NCBI GenBank assembly: GCA_020041925.1
Contig: CP083409.1
DNA length: 64,000 bases
Source: Faucicola osloensis_D
GTDB lineage: Bacteria; Pseudomonadota; Gammaproteobacteria; Pseudomonadales; Moraxellaceae
Direction: 5' to 3' (one strand)
A model generated the notes under the pieces. It was not told where the DNA came from and did not search any database. It saw only the letters and a list, made by a program, of their open reading frames with translations. Shown in pieces: positions 8,739 to 17,692 of this stretch (positions are counted from its first letter, which is position 1; each line of letters starts with the position of its first letter). The position numbers were made by a program, and so were the translations under genes.

Positions 8739-10303
8739 GTTACCGCCTCCATCACATACATTTTGTATAGACGATACGCATTGAGCAGCATGGCGCGCTG
8801 GCGATCGGGTCTATCTGCATGCAAAGGTAACATGGATAAAAACAATAACACCACCGCTGGCATGATAGATTCTGTGGTCATACCATTGACCCAGGTGCCG
8901 GCAAAAAATTCTTGCTGGATTTGCTCCAAACGCTTATCAATATCAAATCGTATATTGCTACCACTAGGGCTATCGATAATTTCATAACGCCCTGCGATGA
9001 TAAAATCATACATACCAATCACAGAATGGGTGAGCTTTGCTAAATCATAGCTTGCGTTGCCAAAAATACTAAAATTGCCGTTAGAATCCGTACCGCGTGG
9101 GTCAAAAACTTTTACCCGGCGACCGCGCATGTCATACATGATGTTGCTAAAACATAAATCGCCATGCATGACACTCACGGTGTTTGGCAGTGCCAATGCT
9201 TTGTCGATACAGTCCTGCGCAATCTCTAGCGTACTGCCAAGCATCGTTTCATCATATATTACAGCTTTGTTCAAATCGACATCGGCATCATCGGCATACG
9301 CGTACAAGCGCTTTAAGGTTTTTTTATGGTACAAATCTTCGGCATACGATTTGGCAAACCCGGTTTCGATATGGCGATGCACGTCGGACTGATTGGCCAT
9401 ACTAAAAAATTCTTTTAATAGCTGAAAAATATGTTGCCAAAATTCAGTGGTATTTAACCCATGCACATACAACTCATTGAGCGGTAACAATGGCAAGAAC
9501 TCTAAGCTATAACTAAATTGCCCGTCCACTTGCTGATAATCAATCAACTGCGGGGTAAAACGTCTGAGTGGCGCAGGGATATGGGTGTACCAATAAATTT
9601 CCGCTTCAATTTTGTTGTTGTCATCACTGCTTTTGGTGACAATACCTTCACGAATCTGTAGTGAATTAAAGGCGCGTTCGGTGGTCATATTGGCGCGGGC
9701 ATGAATATAATGGACAAAATTACTGCAATCATAATACGGCTCAATGTTGACCGATTTCATTGCGATAGCTTGTTGGTACAAATAAATCGCCCGTACAAAA
9801 TTTTTCTTACTAATCGCTAGCGCTTTAATCAACTCCAATCGTGAGGAAAAGGCAAAATAGCCAATCCAATCGGTGGGGTTTTCTTTCATTTTTTTGGTTT
9901 GTTGCCAGTCGTATTGGCGCGTTTTATCTGACACACCAATACAATCTGAGTAATCAACTAAGTGTGGTAAAAATACATCCCCTTGGATGATACGAATATG
10001 CTGGTATGATTTATCAATGGCTAGATTAAGCACATATAAAATGGTCTCAGCCAATGCCAAATTTTCAGGGATTGTCACCACATCAATGGGCAGTGACTCA
10101 ATCACCGCTTTTTCATTGATGGTTAAAGTATAAGCTTCGGGTAGTGATAATAGAATTTTTTCATTGGGAAAGTGTTGGCGCACCACATCGACTTGAAGCT
10201 GTAATAGTTTTTTATTGCCAATGGGCAGCATGCAAGGCGGAATACGCCCAATTTCTGCTTCGAATTCGGCATTGACATATGAAGAGGCGTTAATGAGTAT
10301 CAT
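8729..10303 (-). CDS. Fused nucleotidyltransferase-like and APH-type kinase protein
   Basis: A 524-residue protein with two regions. Residues 1 to about 230 resemble a degenerate nucleotidyltransferase domain (GRIPPCMLPIGNKKLLQLQ; acidic RIIQGDVFLP near 105). The C-terminal half is an aminoglycoside-phosphotransferase-like kinase: the catalytic loop VMHGDLCFSNIMYD near residue 380 and the metal motif KVFDPRG near residue 400 are intact. The gene sits between a HAD phosphatase and a nucleotidyltransferase, a set often seen in capsule or LPS modification loci that activate an unusual sugar or polyol. No membrane segments. The exact substrate is not deducible. Confidence 0.75.
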   Translation of the reverse strand: MILINASSYVNAEFEAEIGRIPPCMLPIGNKKLLQLQVDVVRQHFPNEKILLSLPEAYTLTINEKAVIESLPIDVVTIPENLALAETILYVLNLAIDKSYQHIRIIQGDVFLPHLVDYSDCIGVSDKTRQYDWQQTKKMKENPTDWIGYFAFSSRLELIKALAISKKNFVRAIYLYQQAIAMKSVNIEPYYDCSNFVHYIHARANMTTERAFNSLQIREGIVTKSSDDNNKIEAEIYWYTHIPAPLRRFTPQLIDYQQVDGQFSYSLEFLPLLPLNELYVHGLNTTEFWQHIFQLLKEFFSMANQSDVHRHIETGFAKSYAEDLYHKKTLKRLYAYADDADVDLNKAVIYDETMLGSTLEIAQDCIDKALALPNTVSVMHGDLCFSNIMYDMRGRRVKVFDPRGTDSNGNFSIFGNASYDLAKLTHSVIGMYDFIIAGRYEIIDSPSGSNIRFDIDKRLEQIQQEFFAGTWVNGMTTESIMPAVVLLFLSMLPLHADRPDRQRAMLLNAYRLYKMYVMEAVTCS

Positions 10304-10356
10304 GGCGTTAAATTACCTTAACTGTCGTTATTGTTGTTTTTATTTTTTATTTTTTA

Positions 10357-10728
10357 TTAAGGTGTTAAATCAAGTAACTGGCAAATCTCTGCATAGCTTA
10401 GCTTGACCAATTCGTCGGGTCGAATAGCTTTGTCATCCACATAAAACCCTTCAAAGCCGCACCAAGGCTTACCCACGTATAATTCATCATACGGGATATC
10501 ATGTCGTCCCAGCCAATCGATGATAATTGGCAAGGTGTTTTTATTAATAGCGCCAATATTGCCTTGATAGGTGCGCATATTGCGACTGGTATTGATGACA
10601 ATAGTAAACCCTTGTCGATGGTATTCTCTAAGTTTTTCGACAACTTCGGTGATGGGTTGGGCATTTGCATAGTCGCCATTTTGGGTGGTGCATAGGGTAT
10701 CATCTAGGTCAAAGATTAGCCGCTTCAT
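10357..10728 (-). CDS. Small HAD-family phosphatase, capsule-type
   Basis: A 123-residue minimal HAD protein without a cap. Motif I is LIFDLDDTLCTT at residues 4-15, motif II is INTSRNMRT near residue 46, and the C-terminal acidic region FYVDDKAIRPDE lies near residue 94. Proteins of this size appear in capsule/LPS clusters annotated as 'capsular biosynthesis protein' and dephosphorylate sugar phosphates. It is the first gene of a three-gene minus-strand operon with the fused kinase (53 bases downstream) and the nucleotidyltransferase. The activity class is confident. Confidence 0.8.
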   Translation of the reverse strand: MKRLIFDLDDTLCTTQNGDYANAQPITEVVEKLREYHRQGFTIVINTSRNMRTYQGNIGAINKNTLPIIIDWLGRHDIPYDELYVGKPWCGFEGFYVDDKAIRPDELVKLSYAEICQLLDLTP

Positions 10729-11169
10729 TGTTATTATGTTCCTAATATTGCAGTGATAGACTTAAACTAAAAATTTTTGTATTCTTAATAAAATCAAGTA
10801 TTTGATTGTTATTTTAACTTCAATACCTTAAAACGAATCCCTACCAAATGATATTACTTATTCATTACTTATTGTAATTTTAGGTAAGAATACAAGAAAA
10901 AAATCGATTATAGTGCTTAATCACAATGCTTAATATTGGCTAGATCGCTTTTAACCAATTAATCAATCGATGTTGACAATTTTTGAGAGTAAGCCATAGC
11001 ACGAGAAATGCAGTAAAAAGCGGGTGAGAGGCTGATGAATCTAAATGAAATAGGTTATGATTTAATAAAAGATTGGCTTTTACTAATAATAGATTAATAG
11101 GATAAAAGATTAAAAGGCGAAAAAGCTAGAAGAACAGTAAGCAAAAACCAGTAGCAAAGATTCTAAAAT
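10729..11169. other. AT-rich intergenic region
   Basis: This 441-base stretch is very AT-rich and lies upstream of the HAD operon and downstream of the beta-helix gene, both on the minus strand. I see no ORF with a credible start and no clear terminator. The promoter of the HAD operon should be here. Confidence 0.4.
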
Positions 11170-12360
11170 TTATTTGATAGCGACGTGACTATGGACTTTG
11201 TACATACGACCCAGTGCGTTTTTCCAACCACGGGCATAGGGCGTAAAGGCTTGGCAATGATCTAAGTGATAGCCATAGCCTGCATTGCCATACGCCATCA
11301 AAAAACTACCATCCAAAAAGCCTGACTGCCCTATGACAAAGCCATTACCTTGATTAAATCGCGCTTCAGCACCGTTACCGAGCAAGGTAGCATTGATTGC
11401 GGTATAGCCATGCCCTTGATTGTGGTTGGCATTGGCGTGGGTGATATCGATACTGGCGTGATGACGGGCAAAATAGCCACCGACCACGTTTTCATTGCCA
11501 AGACTGCGATTGGCTAAAATACGCCCACCATTGTCAGCAAAATAGCCGTAGCCATAGTTGCGAAAGGCATTGGTACGTCGGTTGATGCTATTGCAGCTTA
11601 GCATGCCATTGTGCAGCGCCAAAAAGCCATGTTTGTTTTCGCTGGCACTGGTATCATGGCACCACATCGAGCCATTGGTGAGTGCATAAAACCCTGCGAT
11701 ATGGTTGTGGGCAGACACGCTGTTATCGGCATTGATAAAGCCGCTGGATTCCGCGCAAAATCCAAATCCCAGACCTTCATCCAAATGCGCACAGTGATAC
11801 GCCTCGCATTGCTGGGCATCTATCGAGCCCCCATACGCGAAAAACCCAACATCCCCCGCAAACTGCACAATCACCCCAGGTTCACAGCGGATACTTGAGC
11901 CAAAGCGGGCAGCAACCCCATAATAAAACTTATTGATACGGACCTTTGACCCAACGAGCACTTGGCTATTGTAATTACACATGATACCGGCACCATAGCC
12001 TTCATCTTGCCACTGTCCATAGCCCAAAAACGCCTTAGTCCCATTGATAGTCATGCCATCGATTTTAAAAATACCATTGCCCCGCTGCATCAAAAAGCCA
12101 CAGCGGTTGTGGGCATCATCAAAATATAATTGCACCTTATCAGGATCGTCCAAATTGCCAATAATCTCTACCCGATCACTAAAAAAATCAATTTCAACTT
12201 GGTCTAGATAATACTCGCCATCGGCAATTTTAATTTGGATAAAGCCTTTATCCCCCAAATTATGTAATTGGCTTTTACAGTAAGCCAAAGCCGCGCGAAT
12301 AGTCGGGAATGTTTGCGGCACGTCAATACGTTGCCAGCGGTTGGATACTTTTTTAATCAT
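11170..12360 (-). CDS. Right-handed parallel beta-helix repeat protein
   Basis: A 396-residue protein with no signal peptide or membrane segment. From about residue 120 it is made of rungs of roughly 22 residues ending in aromatic-glycine motifs (GFYALTNGS, GFLALHNGM, GYGYFADNGG, GGYFARHHAS, GHGYTAINAT, GNGFVIGQSG), the pattern of pectate-lyase-like beta-helices. Asparagine-rich turns are frequent. Such folds bind or cut polysaccharide, but no catalytic signature is visible, and a structural or binding role is equally possible. No Shine-Dalgarno sequence precedes the ATG. Its location beside glycan genes suggests, without proving, a surface-polysaccharide connection. Confidence 0.7.
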   Translation of the reverse strand: MIKKVSNRWQRIDVPQTFPTIRAALAYCKSQLHNLGDKGFIQIKIADGEYYLDQVEIDFFSDRVEIIGNLDDPDKVQLYFDDAHNRCGFLMQRGNGIFKIDGMTINGTKAFLGYGQWQDEGYGAGIMCNYNSQVLVGSKVRINKFYYGVAARFGSSIRCEPGVIVQFAGDVGFFAYGGSIDAQQCEAYHCAHLDEGLGFGFCAESSGFINADNSVSAHNHIAGFYALTNGSMWCHDTSASENKHGFLALHNGMLSCNSINRRTNAFRNYGYGYFADNGGRILANRSLGNENVVGGYFARHHASIDITHANANHNQGHGYTAINATLLGNGAEARFNQGNGFVIGQSGFLDGSFLMAYGNAGYGYHLDHCQAFTPYARGWKNALGRMYKVHSHVAIK

Positions 12361-12512
12361 AATAACAGCAAGCTAACAAGTGATATGGCACTCAAAATGA
12401 GTAGGTCGACCAAACATCGCCAAAAACCTAGCGATAGTCAAAGCCATTGCAATTATTATCTAGGAAATAGCCGCTGTAATATGTTGGGTTTTCTTAGTGA
12501 ATATGAAGTTTT

Positions 12513-12968
12513 TTATGACGTTTTAGGTTTTGCCAATTTTTCACTTAACGAATTCGCGACCCAGGCAGGCCCAATCAAAAAAAATTGTAAGTCTTCAAAA
12601 AATGACGGTTTTTTGCCTTCAATTTTGTGACCGACAAATTGCCCAATCCACGCCACCACAAATACGCCAAACCAAAACTTAAACCCAACTGGTAAGATAG
12701 CAATCGCTGCCAAGCAAAACAGCACAAACATGCCCATAGCAATAAATAATTGCGTAGACAAGCGTAGATAAAACAGCATTACCAAAGCAATCAATACCAA
12801 GGTAAACGCCGCCTGCCATGACATTCCCATGCCTAAGATACTGGCAAAAATCGTGGGTACGCACAACCAATGAATTTTTTTATTGATGGGATGTTGGTGG
12901 CTCACGGCGTAGTCAGCCAGCCAGCTTTGTAAGGATTTTTTTGAATGAAGCAGGGTCACGGTTGCCAT
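12513..12968 (-). CDS. Mpo1-like (DUF962) membrane protein
   Basis: A 151-residue integral membrane protein of the DUF962 family, related to yeast Mpo1, a dioxygenase acting on 2-hydroxy fatty acids in phytosphingosine breakdown. The N-terminal SWLADYAVSHQHPINKKIHWLCVP holds the conserved histidines (H..H and IHW) and the later AWIGQFVGHKIEGKKP carries the GH.. motif with lysine-proline. Three to four hydrophobic segments span residues 35-120. I start at 12968, where AGGAAG lies upstream; a longer in-frame start at 13037 lacks one. Bacterial function is not established. Confidence 0.75.
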   Translation of the reverse strand: MATVTLLHSKKSLQSWLADYAVSHQHPINKKIHWLCVPTIFASILGMGMSWQAAFTLVLIALVMLFYLRLSTQLFIAMGMFVLFCLAAIAILPVGFKFWFGVFVVAWIGQFVGHKIEGKKPSFFEDLQFFLIGPAWVANSLSEKLAKPKTS

Positions 12969-13083
12969 AATCTTCTTCCTTAAAGATAATAAACACAATG
13001 AAAAAAATTGCTGATAAAAAATGGGTGTGAATCCCATCAGTTACCACTGAATCGTATCACACCCTAGTCGTTTGTCAAACCAG

Positions 13084-13176
13084 CGAATTTACCCTGATAG
13101 GTTTTGATATCCGAATTTACCCTGATAGGTTTTGATATCAATGGCTTTTGATATCAATGGTTTTTGATATCAGTGG
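13084..13176. repeat. 28-bp exact tandem duplication followed by 16-bp GATATC repeats
   Basis: Bases 13084-13111 and 13112-13139 are identical 28-mers. Overlapping the end of the second, a unit TTTTGATATCAATGG recurs with a 16-base period at 13130, 13146 and (one change) 13162. The palindrome GATATC occurs four times in all. The array lies between pnuC and the Mpo1-like gene. Confidence 0.9.
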
Positions 13177-13179
13177 CTA

Positions 13180-13926
13180 TTACGCCAAGCCTTTGGCTTT
13201 TTGCTCACTGCGATACCACTCATACAGACCCACAAACGCATTGATTTGGTACACTATCGTTTGAATGGCAAAAATATAATTTTGCGACATCAAGTTGACA
13301 ATCAGCCAGACAAAATTCACCGCAATCCATAACCACCAGTTGAATGAATAGCGTAAAATCATCGTGGCTTGCGCTGTGATAGATAGCACAAATGCCAACA
13401 CGTTAATCCAAAAAAAATCAATCACGCCCAAAAATTTACTGCCATCGTCGGCGACCACGCCATAACCCATCGACGTTAGCCAATTATTGACAGTTGGAAA
13501 TAATGCCAAGCCAATCGCGATAAAGGCAATGGTTACCAACCAAACAATTTTATTGGCTGATTTGGGAATCATATTGCCATCGCCATCGGTGTTTTTTGAC
13601 CAATAAAAAATGCCATATAAATGGGTAAAAAAGTTAAACAGCGGCGCAAGCATCAAACCCACCGCACCTGCAGTTCCCTGTACAATGGTTTCACCTGCCG
13701 TTGCCAACATACCAAAGCCATTACCTGCGATATTGCGGCGAAAACTCAGCGATACCACACACAATAGCCCGATAAAAGACACCCCCAAATAAAACCAGTC
13801 TAACGCTCGATGTTCTGTGGTCAACCAAAAGACTGTAGTCAATGCCACCACCCCAAAAAAGAACCATACCACCGTCCATTGTTGTGCCCATTCACCGGTA
13901 ATTTTATCCAAAATTGCAATTCGCAT
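13180..13926 (-). CDS. pnuC: Nicotinamide riboside transporter PnuC
   Basis: A 248-residue inner-membrane protein with about seven hydrophobic segments that matches PnuC, the facilitator for nicotinamide riboside uptake. Typical features are RRNIAGNGFGML near residue 65, the FFTHLYGIFYW segment and NWWLWIAVNFVW with the C-terminal tryptophan-rich helices. GGAGG lies four bases before ATG 13926; a longer start at 13953 has no such site. It lies 121 bases downstream of nadR in the same direction, so import and phosphorylation/adenylation of nicotinamide riboside are linked in one operon. Confidence 0.9.
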   Translation of the reverse strand: MRIAILDKITGEWAQQWTVVWFFFGVVALTTVFWLTTEHRALDWFYLGVSFIGLLCVVSLSFRRNIAGNGFGMLATAGETIVQGTAGAVGLMLAPLFNFFTHLYGIFYWSKNTDGDGNMIPKSANKIVWLVTIAFIAIGLALFPTVNNWLTSMGYGVVADDGSKFLGVIDFFWINVLAFVLSITAQATMILRYSFNWWLWIAVNFVWLIVNLMSQNYIFAIQTIVYQINAFVGLYEWYRSEQKAKGLA

Positions 13927-14047
13927 TTCGCCTCCAACAGTCAATACAACCATGACAACATTTTTTTAATTAAGGTTTAAAAAATAAAACCAAAAATTTT
14001 TAATATATTTATCAAGCATGTCTACTAAGTATGTCTAGAAAATTATT

Positions 14048-15121
14048 TTATGCCTCGATATCTTGATAGTGGTGAAAAACGTGTGCATCAATAAGCGCAA
14101 TCGCATCCAAAAATCGCTGATGATAGTCTGGACTATCAATAAACAGCGGCGCAATATGATGACGGGCAAAGATTTGTTTTAAACGGTTTTCAAAACGCTC
14201 ACGCTGGGACTCGCTGCCTAAAGAGCGTATCCCATCGGCAACCCAAGGGGTGTTATTGGCAAGCATCAGGGTGTAATCTAAGCGAAACTCATCGATACAG
14301 GCGGTCAAAAACGGGTGGGTACGCCCTTCGTATTCTTCACAGAATGCTTGCGTGGTCACAAAATCTGTATCCACCAAGGTGATCGGGGCAGGGGCAAAGC
14401 GTTTGGCGGCGCGTATCGCTTGTTCATGGTCAGTTGCCATGAGCGGATAGTCATCGTATTGCATACCAAGCTCAGTACCCCCCAAATCGGTTTGCACAAA
14501 CAGCCGTCCCATTTCTAAGCCATAGCTTGCACCATAATAGTTTGCTAACTTATGCAGTAGTGTGGTTTTACCTGAGCTTTCACCACCCACCAAAGCCACA
14601 GTTTTGGTGTAGTCACCTCGCGCTTGCGGGTGAATGGCTGACCAATACAGCGCGGGGTTATTGTGAATCTTGCGGCTATCAAAGCCGTGCTGGCGTGGCG
14701 TGGTCACCACAGGTAACTGTAAATCATAATCGACAAACGGATGGGTTTCATCCATAAACACCACGGGCATCACCGTTTCGCCTTTATTATTGGACACGCT
14801 CAACTTAGGGTATCGTTGTTGCAAATCCGCTAATACCGCATTGACCTCATTAACGCTTAAATCTTGATAATTGTCTTCATAAGAAGGGCTTACCAAATCA
14901 GGTAAAATCTCTATATGCACAAATGGCAAATCAGCAAATGCCATGGTCATCCAGCGCGCTTTGTCTTTTAAATCAATGGAAAAATTTGGATTTGGCGCAG
15001 GGTGAGCGGTAATAAAAATATATAACTCTTTGACTTGCCCAGACGCATGTAAAATCGTTCTTACATGCCCCAAATGCAGCGGCTCAAAATGTCCAATAAT
15101 GATACCCACATCTTGCATCAT
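14048..15121 (-). CDS. nadR: Bifunctional NMN adenylyltransferase / ribosylnicotinamide kinase NadR
   Basis: A 357-residue enzyme that phosphorylates nicotinamide riboside and adenylates the NMN to NAD. The N-terminal nucleotidyltransferase domain begins GIIIGHFEPLHLGHVRTIL with the HxGH signature at residues 17-20. The C-terminal kinase domain starts with the P-loop LVGGESSGKTTLL near residue 180. The DNA-binding HTH domain found at the N-terminus of Escherichia coli NadR is absent, so this is the two-domain form seen in Haemophilus and cannot act as the nad repressor in the same way. It is followed by pnuC. Confidence 0.9.
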   Translation of the reverse strand: MMQDVGIIIGHFEPLHLGHVRTILHASGQVKELYIFITAHPAPNPNFSIDLKDKARWMTMAFADLPFVHIEILPDLVSPSYEDNYQDLSVNEVNAVLADLQQRYPKLSVSNNKGETVMPVVFMDETHPFVDYDLQLPVVTTPRQHGFDSRKIHNNPALYWSAIHPQARGDYTKTVALVGGESSGKTTLLHKLANYYGASYGLEMGRLFVQTDLGGTELGMQYDDYPLMATDHEQAIRAAKRFAPAPITLVDTDFVTTQAFCEEYEGRTHPFLTACIDEFRLDYTLMLANNTPWVADGIRSLGSESQRERFENRLKQIFARHHIAPLFIDSPDYHQRFLDAIALIDAHVFHHYQDIEA

Positions 15122-15570
15122 GCTGTCCTCAATACTTTATCATGGTTTTTTTAACTATTTTTTATTGACTTGATTGTTTGATTACTTGGATGGATACCCC
15201 TAATAAGGGTATAAAGTAACGTTATGATAGTCGATTAGCTGCTACGAAGTTACAATGGTTTGTAACGCTAGTATCACAATTCGTAAAGTTTGACGTATCT
15301 ATCCTATATCGGATATACGCTACTTACCTGTGTTAATACTGTTCGTAATAAGAATGCTGTAGAAAAAGTTACTAAAAGAAACATCATTCTACGTTTTGTC
15401 ACCCAACTAAACCCTGCATTTGCTTATAATAAGTCATAACCAAAACATAGCATTTTTAATTAATAATTTTAGCTGATGGCATTAAGTTTTAAAGGCGTTA
15501 AATTTCAAAGATGTTAGGTTTTAACTAAGTCTTAAGTGGTTTTCTTTATTTTTAACAGGTAAAAAATTGA
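15122..15570. other. Intergenic region between divergent nadR and pspC-like gene
   Basis: This 449-base region must contain the promoters of both genes. An inverted repeat TATCC/GGATA with a six-base spacer lies near 15300, but I cannot assign a regulator. No tRNA or ORF with a convincing start is present. Confidence 0.4.
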
Positions 15571-15792
15571 ATGGCAAATAAACTGGTAAAACTTCATCGC
15601 TCTCAGAATCATCGTATGATTGCAGGTGTGATGGGGGGTATTGCAGAGTATTTAGGCTGGAATGTAACATTGGTGCGTTTGTTGTTTGTGATTATCTCAA
15701 CTGCGAGTGTGGCAGTGCCAGGTATTTTGATATACATCGTGTTATGGATTGTCATGCCAAATGCTACCCAAAGCTCCTATCGTGCGGTTTGA
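15571..15792 (+). CDS. PspC domain-containing membrane protein
   Basis: A 73-residue protein consisting of little more than a PspC domain: the N-terminal KLHRSQNHRMIAGVMGGIAEYLGWNVTLVRLL segment contains the conserved GVMGGIAEYLG motif, followed by one long hydrophobic helix (residues 35-63) ending in LWIVMP. PspC domains act in envelope stress sensing (with PspA/PspB in enterics), but no other psp genes are adjacent here, so the role is open. The gene ends shortly before two terminators. Confidence 0.85.
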   Translation: MANKLVKLHRSQNHRMIAGVMGGIAEYLGWNVTLVRLLFVIISTASVAVPGILIYIVLWIVMPNATQSSYRAV

Positions 15793-15902
15793 TGGGTGTA
15801 TAGGCGTATTTGTAGCACAGCTAAACAATTAAAAAAAGAAATATTATGAATAATAACAACTAGCTATAACAATAACTATAAACTTCTCCACTTTTCCTCC
15901 TG

Positions 15903-15934
15903 CCCAGATAATACATTATCTGGGTATTTTTTTA
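15903..15934 (+). terminator. Rho-independent terminator of the PspC gene
   Basis: A 9-bp perfect stem CCCAGATAA / TTATCTGGG with a four-base loop is followed by TATTTTTTT. Confidence 0.9.
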
Positions 15935-15939
15935 ACCTA

Positions 15940-15972
15940 AAAAAAGCCTTAAGGAAATGCTTAAGGCTTTTG
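15940..15972 (-). terminator. Rho-independent terminator of the fumarase gene
   Basis: AAAAGCCTTAAG pairs with CTTAAGGCTTTT across a short loop and has an A-tract on the side that becomes the U-tract of minus-strand transcripts. It lies just past the fumarase stop codon. Confidence 0.85.
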
Positions 15973-16000
15973 TTCATATTAAAAATCTTGAAAAAATTGA

Positions 16001-17542
16001 CTAAGGCACAAAACGTACAGGCTCGGCAATCACTTGCTGGGCGCGTTCAGCGACTTTATCAAAGCGGTGGATACTGTTACCTTGGTTGTCCACAGCGACG
16101 GTCACAGGCATATCTTCTACTTCAAACTCATAAATCGCTTCCATACCTAGCTCTGGGAAGGCAAGTACTTTAGCGCCTTTGATAGCTTTCGATACCAAAT
16201 AGGCGGCGCCGCCCACTGCAATGAGATAAATTGCGCCATGTTTGGCAATGACTTCACAGGTCGCAGGGCTACGCTCGGATTTACCAATCATCCCAATCAA
16301 GCCTTGATCCAAGATTGTGTCGGTGAATTTATCCATACGCGTTGAGGTAGTGGGACCTGCAGGACCGACCACTTCATCGCCCACTGCATCAACAGGACCG
16401 ACATAATAAATAAAGCGATTTTGTAAATCAACGGGCAGCGCTTCGCCTTTGGCAAGCATATCGACCATGCGTTTGTGCGCGGCATCACGACCCGTTAAGA
16501 TTTTACCACTAAGTAGTAAGGTATCACCGATGTTAAACTGACCTAAGGTTTCTTTGGTTAAGTCGTTAACATTGACTTTAATCACATCATCGGAGCCAAA
16601 GGACACTTCTGGACAATCTGATAGTGAAGGTACCGGCAAGGCTGCTTCACCTTGACCGTCTAGGGTAAAGTGAATATGACGAGTCGCCGCACAGTTTGGA
16701 ATCATGGCAACGGCTTTGCTTGCGGCATGGGTAGGAAAGTCTAGTACTTTCACATCGAGTACCGTAGTCAAGCCGCCAAGACCTTGGGCGCCAACGCCAA
16801 GCTCGTTCACTTTGTCGTACATATTGAGACGTAAGCGCTCAACGCTATCAAGCTCGGCACCGCTTTGGGCTTTGGCTTGTAAATCATGGATATCGATGTG
16901 TTCCATGAGTGAGCGTTTGGCAAGCATCATGGCTTTTTCTGGTGTGCCGCCGACACCGATACCTAAAATACCAGGTGGACACCAACCTGCCCCCATTTGT
17001 GGAACGGTTTTTAACACCCATTCTTCAATCGAGTCTGAGGGGTTTAGCATCGCAAATTTTGCTTTGTTTTCTGAGCCGCCACCTTTTGCGGCACAAATCA
17101 CATCAACTTTGTCACCCGGTACCACGCTCATGTGAACCACCGCTGGCGTGTTGTCTTTGGTGTTTTGACGTTTACTAATTGGGTCTACTAGGATAGATGC
17201 CCGTAATGGGTTGTCGGGATTGTTGTAAGCACGGCGTACCCCTTCATTAACCATGTCTTCAACGCTCATCTCAGTGTCACCCTCTAAGTCCCATTGCACG
17301 TTCATACCGATATCAAGGAACACCACCGCACTACCAGTATCTTGGCAAATCGGACGATGACCCATCGCTGACATACGGCTATTGGTGAGGATTTGCCCCA
17401 TGGCGTTTTTGGCAGATTGGTTGGTTTCTTTTTGCCATGCTTCATATACAGCATCAACGAAGTCTTTTGGGTGATAATAACTGATGTATTGAAAGGCGTT
17501 GGCGATAGAATTGATAAAGTCGTCTTTCTTGATGACGGTCAT
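16001..17542 (-). CDS. fumA: Class I fumarate hydratase (4Fe-4S)
   Basis: A 513-residue class I fumarase that interconverts fumarate and malate in the TCA cycle using an oxygen-sensitive 4Fe-4S cluster. Three cysteines stand in the family positions: ICQDTG near residue 66, GWCPPG near 186 and PNCAATRH near 283, spaced like those of the E. coli FumA type. The C-terminal domain contains the conserved GPTTSTRMD and the GGAAYL stretch. AGGA lies seven bases before the ATG. The gene stands alone between the PspC and rhomboid genes. The symbol fumA is by family; paralogues elsewhere cannot be excluded. Confidence 0.92.
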   Translation of the reverse strand: MTVIKKDDFINSIANAFQYISYYHPKDFVDAVYEAWQKETNQSAKNAMGQILTNSRMSAMGHRPICQDTGSAVVFLDIGMNVQWDLEGDTEMSVEDMVNEGVRRAYNNPDNPLRASILVDPISKRQNTKDNTPAVVHMSVVPGDKVDVICAAKGGGSENKAKFAMLNPSDSIEEWVLKTVPQMGAGWCPPGILGIGVGGTPEKAMMLAKRSLMEHIDIHDLQAKAQSGAELDSVERLRLNMYDKVNELGVGAQGLGGLTTVLDVKVLDFPTHAASKAVAMIPNCAATRHIHFTLDGQGEAALPVPSLSDCPEVSFGSDDVIKVNVNDLTKETLGQFNIGDTLLLSGKILTGRDAAHKRMVDMLAKGEALPVDLQNRFIYYVGPVDAVGDEVVGPAGPTTSTRMDKFTDTILDQGLIGMIGKSERSPATCEVIAKHGAIYLIAVGGAAYLVSKAIKGAKVLAFPELGMEAIYEFEVEDMPVTVAVDNQGNSIHRFDKVAERAQQVIAEPVRFVP

Positions 17543-17692
17543 TGGCTAGTCCTTTTCACTGGCTAAATAGTGGCGCTATTATAGCATTGTCACTTGCTAG
17601 ATTGGCAAACAAGATTGGCAAAAGGGCGCAGGAATAAGCGTTTTAAATGGTCAACCGCTAAAATTTTTATCCCGTTAAAAAATTATTAACAG

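Noticed and set aside
12268..12630. A 120-codon plus-strand ORF across the beta-helix/Mpo1-like junction
   Set aside because: It overlaps two supported minus-strand genes and has no ribosome binding site or recognisable domain.
16704..17178. Long open frames opposite the fumarase gene
   Set aside because: They run antisense within a well-conserved gene and encode nothing recognisable; they arise from codon bias.
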